Shown piece after piece: positions 48,024-62,600 of a DNA stretch of 64,000 nt. The DNA comes from Typha latifolia. Taxonomy: Eukaryota; Streptophyta; Magnoliopsida; Poales; Typhaceae. Both the position numbers and the translations under genes were made by a program. The stretch's first letter is position 1. The number at the start of each line of letters is the position of its first letter. The notes beneath the pieces are model-generated. The model made no database searches, was not told the DNA's origin, and worked only from the letters and a program-made list of their open reading frames with translations. The DNA lies in NCBI GenBank assembly GCA_019914945.1, contig CM034099.1:22222704-22286703 (forward strand), written 5' to 3'.

Positions 48024-51000
48024 CCGGTTGTAACCCGCCGCCGGCAGAGTCACCGGCGACCACTCTCTCTAGTTTTCTCCCTTCCTCGTGTCGGACGCGC
48101 GAGAGAGAGAAGAAGGGGTGGGTTGGGCTCGGGTTTAACCCAAGCCAACCCCCTTTTTCTTTTAAATTCAGGTTGGGTTCGGGTTCGGGTTTGGATTTCA
48201 GATCCACAGACCCGACCCGAACCAATTAAATTGGATGGGCTGCGGGCTAAACCGCAGCCCAATCCATTTTCTCAGCTAGGCCTTGGCCTAGCCCGATTAG
48301 TTTCTTTTGGCTAAGCTTTGGCCCAGCCCGATTAGCTTCATTTTTGGAATGGGCCGAGCCAGCAGTAGCCCAGCCCAATCCAATAGGTAAATTTAAACCC
48401 ATTTTATTCTTTTTGGTTTTTAAATTTTAAAAATATTATTATTATTCAAATTAAAATTTTTATTATTATTTATTATTGTGGTGATTTTTAGTACGTGAGC
48501 TAGAGATTTGAGATTTCGGTTGTCTTACCTATACTCAGGTGAGTGGGATCACTCACATGTTTATTTTATTGTATTTCGTATCTTAGTCAAACCATGTAAA
48601 TTTTCTGTGCAATTTATTTATTTCACCCTTACGTGTAAAAATTAAATTGTTGCAATTTCTGTGTGAAAATCTATTTATTTCATCTTTACGTGCGAAAATT
48701 TAATTGTTATATTTTCTGTGTGCATTTAAATATTATATTCAGTGCATCACCATTCTTCGTGCAAATATTGAAATTTGTGAAAAAAAAAATAAGACTAGTA
48801 TTGGTACAACTTAGAGAACAGTCCCGGTATAAATCGTTTGTGATTTTCCGTGGTGACTCAAGTCTATCTGGAAGTCCAGGGGAAAGTCCTAAATTAGATC
48901 ACTGCGGTGACTTTTTTAGGTGACTCTGGCGGGGTTAGAAAACAGTCCTAGGATGAATGAAAAAATTTCTTAGGTGACTAAATTTTCTCAACGGTTAGAG
49001 AAAAAGACAGAGTGTGTTTATCACAAGGTGATACCCTCTGATGACCCTAACCGGATCAGCTATAAAGAAAAGTCCCGACCGTCATCTCGAGGTGACTTCT
49101 AGTTGATGTGGATCCACGGGATTTAGACCCATTGAGACACATGACAGTATAAATATCAAAAGATGTTAATATGTTGAAAATGTGCAAGGTTACAAATTGT
49201 GACATCTCTCTATTGTTATCATTGTTATTATTTAGAGAGCATGCCTATTGCATATTGTTATAGATATTGTTGCTTTTAGTTTAATTTATTCAGCATTAAT
49301 ATGAATTAAAAATTATTTGGTTTTCGAGTGGATTCCACTCACTGAGCTATAATTGTTGGCTCATGGTTCTATTGTTTTTGTATTTGTTTATCTATTTCAG
49401 GTAATAGTCAGCGGGGCGACTGAGCGAGATGTATCCGGACTCCACCTCCACTTAAGATTCACCTATTTACCTTTCCGCTCTTTTAGATTTTATGCTTTAG
49501 AATAGAAGTTTTATTCATTTAGTTTAGAGACTCAAAAACTTTAACATTGTTTTATCTTTATTGCAATTAGTTATAAAATTTAATAAAGCATATTTTCATT
49601 TTGTTTATTTATTTTGCCATCGTACACGTAGAGAGTATTAATAAGACTTCGTGCATCTCAAGTATATTGAGATGCATGGCCAGTCATGATTTCTATTTTG
49701 GGTCGTGACATATTTAATCAAAAATAAAGATTAGCATGCCGAAAACCTAAAAACATCTCTAAATATTTTAAATATTTTATTACAAATATTATAGATGCGT
49801 GCACTGGCACGCGGGGGCATGCCGACGGTGGCATGGCCATCATTGATAAAAAGTGTACAACTTTGAGATAGCATATCTGGAAGGATATCCAAACAAATGA
49901 CATTGAGTCTTTTATAGTTTGTTCCATGTGAATTCATATAAGAGATTTCTCAAATGACCACTATTGAAAAAAATTCTTACCTCTGTTAGTGGATTCAAAC
50001 TTCATGCATGCAAACATGAGGTGATCTAATATCTATGGACCACTAAACATGAGTCAATACATCAGTTTAGGCAACTTGCTACATATCAGAAGCAGGGTTT
50101 CAGCTTCAAGAATTCTTGCATTTGAGTTGAAGAGTTTGTGATTCATTCAGTAACAGGCTAACAGCATGTAAACTTCTTTAGTCTAGTGAACAGATTATTT
50201 TACACAGGATCCTCTGATTTACTTTACTTGCATGAAAGTTTGTGTGGTGATTGACTGACTTGTTTCTGATTAAGATATTTGATGAGTACATTTATTCTCC
50301 TCCTCTAGGATTCTGCATCTAACACTAGGGAATGATAGAAAAGATTAAGAAGTACAAGACAAAACTATAGAAGTAGAACTGTGTGAGAATACTCATCGAG
50401 ATTGCACCTGTTATATGACAATTATATTTAGTAAATTCACAACTTACATATGCACCATCAGTGCAATTATAGAGAGTATGGTATAATATTCTCCATGCAT
50501 CTTGCAATCCTTTAATATGCTTTCCATATCTCCTTGTTGCATAGACATCAACCCACATCTGAAAAGTATTAAAGATATCATTAAGAAATGAAGAAAAGAA
50601 GCATGCACTTGTTTCGTTATCTCTGTAATTATATGTATCCACTGTACTCCAGATTTTTTTAAGTCCGACTAGCTTGCAATGCAGCCTCACCTTGAGGTGC
50701 TTTGCTCAAATTGACAAGTACTCACACCCTCTCAAATATATACAAGCCAAAACTCATAAAAAATGGGTAGTCCACTAATGATCAATATCACGCGATCATA
50801 TTAAGATGGCAACATATGTAGTTCTTTCAAACTAATGTGATTGTTCATCTACCTCAGCATCTATATAAAAGATGAAATGTAGGAACATTACAATCTTTCT
50901 CTCCAGAAGCACAATTGCTTCTTTTTATTTTCTTTCTTTTAAATCTTTCATAAAATTCAATCTATAAACAACACCTTGTCCTGCAGAATAGCCTTCACTA

Positions 51001-54000
51001 TCATAACTTATAGCTTTCATTGTTACCTTCATTGCCATAAGCCCATAACTCATAGATAATTGGTTAATAGCAAAGATTCTTATTTAACAAACTGGTTACT
51101 TGTTGAGCTCTACAGATTATTTTTACTACTATAAACATATTAAGTGCATGCATTGATATGTTTTTGATGTAGTCAACTGGAATTACTGTTGTTGCAATAG
51201 CACTTGGCTCTACTTCTACAAATGTACTTTTGTATATATGCAGCATAAGATTATATTCTGATTATAGAATATGATTGAAATTTGGATGATAATGATCTTC
51301 ATAATTTTGTAATTACTAGAAGTAATTTGGTTTGAAATTTTTTCTCACTTATCTTACACCAAATTGATCAGCATACTTGTCAAACATGATTCACATCCTA
51401 GTCTTTCCGGTAATCCAGCCTGAAAGCTTTTGGTGTCCATAATGAGTTTCAAACTTAAAATAAGTTCGGACAACATAAATCCTATTTTCATGAATTTGAC
51501 AATAGAAAGGTCTTTTATTGATTCCCTTATGATGTAAATAACAATGTAATGCTAAAGGAATGGATAATGATCAAGTAAACCAATTTGGTGACCTCAAACT
51601 TGATGAAAGAAGTCCAGCCTATAAGTTCATGCCTTCATAGCTCATTGCTACGTGAAGAGGAATCAAGCTAGTGAAAGAAACAAAATCAAAATATGGGGAA
51701 ATTAAATATATTGGATATCTATGAGTAACTTCTTGTTACCTTGACATCTATTTGCTCATGACGAAACGCCATTTCAGACATGAGATCATAAACAATGGGA
51801 TTTTGCTCAATGCCTTCCATACACATCCCAACACCAACCTTCAATGTTCAAACAAAGAAATAAGTTTGTAAATGCAGCACATTGATAGCACATAATTAGA
51901 ATTCTTCAGAATCTCTCAAGAGAATAACATGCCTATGTAAGAACTATGATATGACAATGGTGTTAGAACATTCCAACAAAAAAGTCGATGCAAGATATAT
52001 TTACTAGAATAGATACATATGTTAGATAAACAGAAACAAGAACTAAGCTATTGACTTTAATGGAGTCCACTCAAATTCTCAAAACAAGAACTAAGATATA
52101 TTCTACTTGATTGATAATTTATCCAGCCATAGAGCCATGAAAAGGAACTTAGAAGAGAACAGAACACTTCAATTTATGAACTTGTGATAATTATTTACAA
52201 GAGATGTAATAGTTTTGACTTTTGAACAGAATTGTTAAAGAAATTGATGGTAGAAAATGTTAATATATGGTGAAATATGCATAAACACAGGAAATATTTA
52301 TGGAGTCTCTAGTTAAGATACCATCATGCAAGTTCTCCATTTAATATACTTTTAAGTTTAATATATAGATATTAATATGTACAAATAAATGCATACAACA
52401 CATGCACCTAAATTTCTATGACCCTAAATCCTGACAATGAGGCACCTAAATCATTTATGAGGAACACACACTAAAACCAAAAGCCCTAGTAATGTCCCAT
52501 TGTTCATTACACACTCGTGTCACGGGTTCATCCCTACAAGTTCATTTGGTCAACTACTTGTGTAGGAGAACAGTATGTACTTTCTGAAAGACCAAATTAT
52601 CTGCTGCTTACCATTGTTGAATTATCACTTAACCGAGCTTCAACAGGTCCATATGCAATAGCATCTAAAATGCCATACATCTCAATGTTTCCAGCAAAAT
52701 TATGTAGCATGCACCTGCAAATTAATTGATAACACTAACTTATCTGCGAGCCAGATAGAATAGTAAACAATTTTGGAAGTAGAAGTGTGTAAACCAGAAG
52801 TAGAGAACTGAAGAACTTTCCATATGTATGGAACACCGTAAAACTGCTCAGATGTGATCCATATTGGTTTGACTTCAGCATATAGATCAAGAACAATCAT
52901 TTGACCAATAGGAATAGAATGCAAGAGTGCCTACATATCACAGACATCATAAGTAAAAAGATAAAAATGGGAACTAAATCATCTAATTGTCAAAGGTGAA
53001 AGCAAGGTTCCAAAAATCGGTATCGGGATCGAGATCGGCCGTCCGAAAAAACGATACGTATCGGCTGTATCGGCCGTATCGGCCGCCTGTATCGGATCGG
53101 ACTATTTTAATTAAATAAAATTTTAAATATTATTAAAAATATTAGAGAAATTTCTAAAAATTTAGAAAAAATTATAAAAAAATAAGAAATAATAATTACT
53201 CACATATAAAGCCTAAAAAGTAAAAATCTCTTTTTCTCCCTCTTTTCTTTTCTATCCCTCTAATTGTTAGTCTAAAGTATCTATTTTCTCCCACATTCTT
53301 TTTTTTTTATCTTTTTCTCTCTCTTTCTCAACTTTTTTTTTAATCTTTCCTTCTCCCTCACTCTCTCTTCCTTTTTTCCTCTCTCATACCCTTTTTTTTA
53401 ATCTTTCATTCTCCCTCACTCTCTCTTCCATTTTCTCTCTCTCTCTCACTCTCTCTTGCTTTTTCCCTCTCTCTCACTCTCTCTTCCTTTTTTCCTCTCT
53501 CTCATACCCTTTTTTTTAATCTTTCCTTCTCCCTCACTCTCTCTTTCATTTTCTCTCTCTCTCTCACTCTCTCTTGCTTTTTCCCTCTCTCTCTCTCCTT
53601 TTCTCTCCCTCACTCTCCCTTCCTCTCTCTCCCTCTCTCTCTAGCCGCTGGCCGACAAAGCGGCAGTAGTTGTCGGCAGACAGCACTCTGCTGCAGCCGC
53701 TGCGACGCAAAGAGTGTCTCATCGCAGTGGGCTGCAAGCAAGCACTGCGGCAGCAGGCCGAAACCGAGTGGTTTCGGCCTGGATCGGGCCAATCCCGATC
53801 CGTTTCGGCCGATCCCACTCGGGATCGGCCGAAACTCGAATCCTTGGGTGAAAGCAACATTAAAGAGCATATTTTAATAAATGAAACAGTTAAAAATTAG
53901 GCTCATATATGTAAAGACATAAAGTAACATGGAGTCTTACTCTTGTCTGCAATAAGAAGAATATAAGGGACAACGAAGAGTTTAAGCATATCCAGAGCCA

Positions 54001-56267
54001 AAAACAACAAGCATTTTAAATTTTGCCCTAGTCAAATATATCACTCCGCCATAAAAGCTTTTCTTTAGGTAAATGATGCAAGTATAATGTAAAAGAAAAA
54101 ACCTATAATCATTTTCTTCATTCAAAGATTTAAAAGAAGTCTCACATACATTGTATCTACCACATCAGGATCACTAAGCCCTCACCCTATAATTCCTATA
54201 ATTTTTCAAAGTTGAGATACTGCAGTGTTTTCTGGAACATCTATAATTGTTCTAACCATATGCCTGTGAACAAGAACTGAATGTGGGTGGTTGTTAAACC
54301 CGTTAATTTGGAACTCCAGAGTGGCTGCTTACACAAATTATATGTAATAGGGTAGATTGTCATGTAGTTGACCACAAGTTTGGGCTTCAAATATCCAATC
54401 AAATTTCCCATGATTTTCCAAAGACTCCAGTGACAGTTCAAATAATATTACAAAACATAGTATGCAAAAGGTATTATAAATAAATCAATTATTTTAAAGT
54501 GACAAGTATTAACCAAAGATTTTAAAATAATCCAACTAGAAGTGTTACCTTCATCTGTGGTGGCTGCCAGAAAGGATCATAGGAGAATAACCAACCCTAC
54601 AGAAGATTATAAATCTTAGCTAGACTTAAAAAGAGTAAGAAAATGACATAAGGAAAAAATGCCTCAAGTTTCCATAAGTGCATATAACTCATTTAAATAG
54701 CAACAATTGCATTGATAACAAGCACTGGCATTTGCCATAAATACAGGCTTTCAAAATAAGAAGTCACAGCACAGTGAAAAGCAACCATTGTTTACATAGA
54801 ATATTTTTTTTAAAAGATGAATACAAAAGTTGTATATCAAGTTATCAACATCACAATGGAAGTTAAAGATTGTAATCCACCTGAACTAGGGCAAATAAAT
54901 ATTTGATCGAGTTCACATGTTGATTGTTGATAAGCATCAAAACTGTTCAACAAATGATAGTCATCTATATGCCCTTTTTCCACATCATGTACACTTAGAC
55001 ATCTGAGAGTTATTGCTTCACTTGTACCCCAGGTGGCAAGCCCACCAGGCCCCAAAAAGGCATGTCAAACATGTGGCTTGTTGCAACCACATGATATATA
55101 GCACAGTAGCAAACAAACATCAACAAATAGCTAGCAGATTGATAGATACCACAATAGAAAGTTGCAAGGATATTTTCCTGTGCACCCCAATTAGCACGGG
55201 TTGCACGTATACTGTCAGATATTTATTGGCCAAGATAAATGTTGAATTATTAATCCTAACATGATAGCCCACATAGAGCAATAATTTCAACAAAACATAG
55301 GCACTGAGCATTTCACAACATGCTCACCTGCATCAACCAAATTGCAGCAGCATCACCACTTTGCATCCCCTTATATATTGCGGCACCTAATAAAGATATA
55401 TACCTTGGGTCTTCTGTAGGAGGAGTGTTCTCATCAAAAGTATCACTTCATCATACAATTCAAGTATCAAGTAAGAAATAATTAATCAGGTGAAAGCATC
55501 TTAGCAGTGTAATCTTCAATTCTATCAGTTTTAGAAGCATAGTGGGTTGCAAAAAAACTTGCTAATATATATGAACTATGAGAAACAAAACAGATAAGTA
55601 GACTACAACAATTACTGTACAGTGGAATGGAACAATTCAAATTAGTTCAGCTTTTTGCATGAGAATACTACAAAAGAACATTTTAGAATTAAAAATTCTT
55701 CTGTCACTCAATATGATAGACAGATAGAGAACCTTGCACTAAAGAGAGCTTGAGGAGATGGACATACAGCCCATCAAAATATTAGGGCCTAATTAGAGGA
55801 AAAATGCATTCATCAGCTCTTCAAGTAATTTTATGTCCTATAAATCTATAAGTCAAACAAAATTGTTATCAAACATTATCATCTTCCCTGTCATATGAAT
55901 TCTTAATGGAACTGAAACATCTTAGCAAAATTATCAGAATGTCAAGGTCCATTAGTTTCATGTATCAATGGCAAATTCATGAACAAAAGCACTTGTATTG
56001 AGTTGTGCATTAGATGGCATGTATGTGGTTAAGGCACAAACTAACTTAGGATCAAATCAGCAGAGAAGTGAAGACATGTCAAGTTAGTGCATTTCAACTG
56101 TTTTATCAGATAGGGATCATTCAAACACTGACAATTTATCTAGATTAAAGTGTTCAAAGGGCGTTCGAATGGACTTCAAACCATGGATGGCCGTGCCGGC
56201 GGCATACCAGCACATGGCACGATCGCCGCCCGCCGTCGCCGTCGCTTTTTCGGGTGCCCTAGCCCAC

Positions 56268-56311
<44 letters not shown>

Positions 56312-56564
56312 AAAGTCTCGATAGTTAGCTCGGTGCACTATTACGTGGTGGGGATTGCAATTTTCCATGAATTTCCCATTTTTCACTCAACTATCTTTGC
56401 TTCTTTTTTTGAGGATCGACGAATCAAATGATATTTCTGTTCCAATTTCTGCTGTTTGTTCTCCCTCTGAATCAAACTTTTTTTGCCATAATATAATGTT
56501 CAGTTCCTATTATTATCAATGATACAGTTCGGATCCTAGATGTAAAAATATAAGAAGTTTTTAA

Positions 56565-56602
<38 letters not shown>

Positions 56603-59600
56603 CTCTCTTCTCTCTCGGGTGGGCTAGGGCACCTGACGAAGCGATGGCGACGGCTGGCGGCGATCGGTGACGGCGAGCGATGGCGACTGCAAAGGCAAAA
56701 GTGAGTATCCCATACATTTTTCTCTCATTCTCTTACGGCACGGCCGACAAGTGCTACGGCACGTGCCGCGCAGGTGCCGTGCCGGCCGATGGTTGGCACG
56801 TGCCTGTGGCACGACCATCGTTGTTTCAAACAGATATTTCAGAATGCGTTGTATGGTTGTTTGAAAAGTGTTTGAAGAGCTTTTGAACGCTAGGTTGCAA
56901 AAGTAAAGAGAATACACTACAACGTTCGAATGACACATAATGCATTTGAAAATTGGCATAGATTTACAAAGGATCGTTTATGGTCGTTTGAACAGGATAC
57001 TCGGCATTCGGACATAGTAGATTTCAGTTTTGTGAAGCTGCAATATTTAGTTTCCAACAGGTATGTCCTTTTGTACATCTTTTGGTCCGAATTGAGGATG
57101 ATCTCCTACAGTTATTTAAGGGTCCTTAAAAGCTTTTCAAGGTAGATCTCATGAGTGCAAGTATTCTCAAAGAGTTATCAAGTTAAGTAAGGAGATCAAA
57201 GTCCAAGATTGTTTCTACTTCGCTGGTTATTGTCAGAATTTTGAATGAACTTTATCATCCACAATAGTTGTTGTGAGTTCAGTGTCTTGACACAACGAGA
57301 CGTGCGAGATCCAAGTCAGGCGATGTCAATTGGAGTCAATCTATTTGAAATTGGAGTGGTGCATCACGGAGTCCAGCGAGCAAGAAGTACTTCGATCAAT
57401 AGTCATGTATTTTAGCAATGGGGGTTGTAAGTTTTCTTGCAACTATGATTTATTGCAATAGATTAATCCGTGTTTGATTGGATCCGTGATTTTATTCTCT
57501 GTTACGAGGAAGATATTTCCATGTAAAAATCGGTGTGTGTGCATTGTGATTCTTGTGTTGATAAAGTTGCCTTATCTTGCATACTATGCTTTAGATTTTA
57601 CATATGTTACTTTCCATGAATCATTATTAACTAGTATGAATAGGTTCCATAATTATTCTTGTTAGTTGTGATTTATGAAATCGACAAATCTTTAGGTTTG
57701 CACACTCGCTATGTATATGTGATTAATTCGCATTATATCTAGTGGGCTTGGAGAATTTTTCAATTGATATCAGAGCTTTTCAAATTCTCTCGCTCTTTTA
57801 ATTAGTATCAGAGCCCAAGTACTTTCAAGATCAAATCATTCGGATAGTCAAGTGACCAATTAATTTCTTTCTGGATTGCATGAATTCATGTTTCAAAAAA
57901 GTTGGGATAATTTTGATATGGTTCTCACTTCTCAGTGGGTTGAAACCTACACATAAAAATTATCAAGTGTAGAAATATTTGCAGACTTGCCCCACATGCC
58001 TAAAGTATCATATGTTCAAGCTATAGAAAAAAAGTAATTGCTAAAAACCAGCTTCCAATCTTACAGAAAAAAAAATCAAAAGATAGATTATCAGATAAAT
58101 ATAATGTCATGGGAAGAGAGCCAAATAAGAAAGAGATAGAGCTCCCATGTGACAACGAATTAGATCTATTTGGTGAAAGCGAACAGCATCTTGAAAACAA
58201 CGAAAATCCATTTTTATGCAATTTTGACAAGTAGGAGAGTACAACATTAGTAAGCAAAAACATTGCATGGGGATTGAAGTAAAAAGGGTAAAAATCCATA
58301 CCAATTGTATATGTGACTGCTCCTACCGTATTCTGCATAAAACACAAAAGGTTTTTTAGACATCTAACTGATTGCATATTCATATTCTAGAAAGAGGATA
58401 TACCAAGCAAGTCACTAGCAAGCTGTTTATGTCACCATGCTTAAACAGTACAAGAACTTCTAGACCATAATGTAGAAGCAAAGAGATAGAACAAAATATG
58501 AAAGAAAAAGAGCAACTTACCAGTTTTATCTAGGGTTCAAACTATAAATACCTTCATAAGTTCTTCTATAAAATGTTAATGGATCTCTCTGCCTTGATTT
58601 TTATTAAGATGTACAATCTCAGATGGGCAAAATATCTGTCATGAAGCTCTCAATAAGTCAAAATAAGAAATCTTAAAACTCAGGTGAACTGACCTGACTT
58701 GAAAATGAAAAATGACCTTCATAGGTATATCATGATTAAAATGAAAATTTAAAATGTATAAAAATCCATCAAAAGTTCAAAACCTTTCCATGTTACTTTC
58801 AGAAGTTCTAAATCTACTTGCAGTCTCTGCACTCTTCAGTTCTATGTTTCTACCATCAAGCTCAAGCACGCCAAGTAAAACTACCTAAATCCTCCCATTT
58901 TTGGCAGAACCAGGAGTCAACAGTCATCCTCCATTCCCTACAACTAGAATCCCTTACATCTCCCATTTTATCATAACTGAACATAACTGGATTTTAACAG
59001 AAAGTCATACATCTTTAATTTCTAACAATTATTAATTCCCTTTCTAGTTCTCCATTAACTAATTCTACTCCAGACTCCAGAGCATACCATTAACATTATG
59101 AGTGTAGCATCAGTCCTCAAGAACAACATAACAATTTCTGATGCAAAGCCTGAGATCAAAAGGAGTATCAAGAAAGGAAGATCCAGCTAGCTTACTGGAT
59201 GAAATAGGATAAAGGAGTCATCCACTAAATGCAGAACTATAACTATTAAGTGAATAGTAACTGAATAATTAGTCTTGATGGAAACCTTTCTTTGTTCTTG
59301 ACCCTCAGTAAAAGTTTAATACATGCAAGCCAAGTGTGTCTGCATGTTGGCAGTCATTTCTCATGATCTACTTCAAGCCTGAAACGTCGACAATGCAAAC
59401 TATGAAACTATCCTTTGTATAGATCTTTATATACGGTATATATGCAAACTTTTTTTTCTTTTTTGAGGGGAAGTGGTTTGGGCCCAGTTTGGAGCGCCAA
59501 ATAAAAAAAAAGGAGGGTTAATAAGAGTAACATGGACTAAGGTGAAAACAAGTTAATTACAATAATGTATATATTTCTCCTCATAATATATACATCAAAT

Positions 59601-62600
59601 ATAGACAGTTATCTTAATTCTAAATTTTTAAACTATTTTTAATACAAAGAATAAAATTTTAATTGTTCATTTTGTTCTTAAATATTATATATACTGTTCC
59701 AAGAATAGAAAGCATCTACCTCTAGCATCAAAATTCGATCTTCCATACCAAGAATCAAGAAACTAATGGATAATAAGCAGCAATTGGAGCTTCTACCTTT
59801 AATTTGCTGTTCTATAAATGATCTCCCAATTTCAATAAACAAAGGATCGGTTGCATCTAGAAGATATGTACAGCACCACCTTGTATCGCTGTGAACTGTG
59901 AACCTGCACATTAAACATTAAAAAAGAAAAGTAGACAAATGAAATGAGAATATGAAGTAGCTATCAGTTTTAATACTATAGACAAGCATAGACATTCAAA
60001 ATATCTTAGAAAAGTTAGATAAAATCAATTCAGAACAAAATAACTAATATAATGACCCAAGCATGAGCAGCCTCGAAGAAATGATACATACCAAAATTCA
60101 GAACAATGTAACTACATAATTAGGTGTCAATTTGTGTTCATGATGAATAAAAAATAAGACTCAATTACTAAACCACAGATATTAGTTCTCCCAAAGAGAT
60201 TTATGTCACTAAACTTTACATCATATTTAATATGATTAATTTAAGCATAGGAGGAGCACAAGCAAAAGACCAAAGAGTTTGTACTGTAACTAAGCAATGT
60301 TTTATCAAGGAAGGTTTCTCCTGAAACTAACGCAGCTTCTCTTTACCTGAAATAAGAAAATTTTGAGGAAAAAATCTGCCTAATATTTTGCTCCATTGCA
60401 TTCTCAAGGATATGTTTGACAAACTCTCCCACAATAATGAATATCTAGACATTTTACTGAAGTCACATCCCAGTGGTAGTGGTTTCGCCGTTTGCCTAAT
60501 AGTTGCTGGTTCAATACAATAAAGCACAAAGAGTGTTAACTGCTGCTATCTAAAACAGAAAAAACAATATCATCTTAGAAATAGTTGGTCTTACAAAATC
60601 TTGTCAATAGTCTGTGAATGCATGCATCAACAGTTCAGCATACATGTTTTAGACACTATGCTTACCTCAACAAGATAATAATAAAAGGCTAAAATTTTAT
60701 TTCAAAATGCATCAAACTGTAAGATATTAACCAGCAGACAAGTTCCATAGGGAAGTGGGAATTGCAAATCACGAGTAAAGATAAAATAGTGGTACAAGGA
60801 CCAACAAGTTAGTAGAAGTTACAATGCCACTAAGCCAAAGCTTGGATTTACTAATCAGAAGAGAGCTTTAAAAAGGCTCTATCAAGATACCTCCAGAGGA
60901 AGGTTGACCCTTACAGGAGAGAATAGAAGGATACAAGTTGAACTATAAAGAACTTTGTTTTCTTTATTTTTCTTATTTGCAGATCTAAAGTGTTGTCCCG
61001 ATACATTTTAAGTTAAATTTATGTGTCTTGAAAGACAATTTCAAGGTTTATAATTGCATAATCTACTAAAATGCAAAGATAAATAATATGAATCTCATGA
61101 AGTTATAGTTAAATATTTACTTTATCCCTTACCAATTACCAAGGTGGGTAATTTTAGCTGAAGGGTATTTGGATTTTAGTGCGGAAGGAACATTTCCAGA
61201 GAAGGCTGGAAGAACTGCAAGCAGAAGATAAATAAGAAACCTATTGTAGTGCAATATAGAACTGCATAATAAATCTTTTTTAAAAGGATGTTCGAGCAGT
61301 CACATCCGCCACTATATAACATCATTCCAAATGATATATAACAAAAAGTAATTCTGAAGGAACATTAAATGACCAGATTTGCTTTCCATATTTCAGGCTT
61401 ATATATATATAGGAAAAAATGGTAAAATATCTCTGGAGGAGCAATTAGAGGAATACATATAGGAGTACTTGAAGGCTGAAACTCAAAATTTGAAAAGAGT
61501 AGATACTTAAATTGATAGAATTGGTCAAAAGCAAAACATCAAACAGAATCTGATTATTTCTGTGAAGTAAAAATGAAAATACTCTGCTCAGCTTCTGCAG
61601 TAGGCTGCCCCTCTACTTTTCTACATAAATTAAGGAACTGTGTTGTATACTCTCCGGGGAAAAGATTGAGATATATCAAGCCAAAAAGGAAATGGACTCA
61701 CTAAATTTTAGAAGCTTGATCAAAATAAGGTCAAGCAAGTAACAAACCGAAAGAAATATATAAAAAAAAGAATAAAAAAAAGCACAGCACCTTGATTAAG
61801 GATCATGTTACATAGTAATACAGGAAAAAAAAGGAAACTGAGGCATACAGTCATGCGAATAGATAGTGAATTAAGGATATAAATGGATAGCCAACATTGA
61901 AAAATATAGTTGTGCAATGACAGAAATGCTACAGGAAAATTAATGCAACACCCCCAATTTATTAAAAAAATAAAATTCCCTGAGTGCGTGCGTCACAGGT
62001 GCCTGCCACCGCCCTATCCTCTCTTCTCCTTCTTCTTCCCCTTCCATTGTCGTGCACGCTACCCTCCCCCCACCTCCATTTATCCCCATCTTCCCCTCCC
62101 CTCACTACCTCTCTCCCTCTCCTCTCTCTCTCAGGTTGCCGATGTCGGAGCCGATGAAGCCCCGAACCGAGAGCCGGTGAGCTTGCCGACCAACCCCCCC
62201 TTCGGTAAGCCCTCCTCCCTTTCTCCTTTTTCTCCCCTTTTACTTACCCTCCTCGGCCTCGTGCTGCGCCGCCGCCGGCACCGTCGGCTTCGTGCCGCGC
62301 CACAGCCCCAGGGGCTTTCCCACTCCCCCTCCGTCTCCTCCCTCAGAAGGGAAGTACTGAGGGAGGGTGGGGGGTTGTTTAACCAAGGCCCTCTTGCCTA
62401 TTGGGTTAGGTTTGAGCCTAACCCAATACCTCTAGCCTAGCCCATTTGGACCCTATCACCCCGTTTATCCATTTCCACCTGATTTAATTAGCCTAACCCC
62501 CGTAATGACAATTCATTATCATGTGAATTTTAGGATAACATAGAACTCACCCTAGGAGACCTCCGACTCATGTATATGTCTAAATATAAATTCTCTAATA

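Noticed and set aside
47770..48225. 151-aa minus-strand ORF
   Set aside because: It is inside the solo LTR and is largely encoded by a (GA/CT)n tract and GGGTTCGGG repeats; no conserved domain.
53456..53644. Ser/Leu-rich 62-aa ORF
   Set aside because: Pure product of the CT microsatellite block.
61910..62440. 176-aa plus-strand ORF
   Set aside because: Pro/Arg/Ser-rich translation of CT- and GC-rich repeat DNA, with no family signature.
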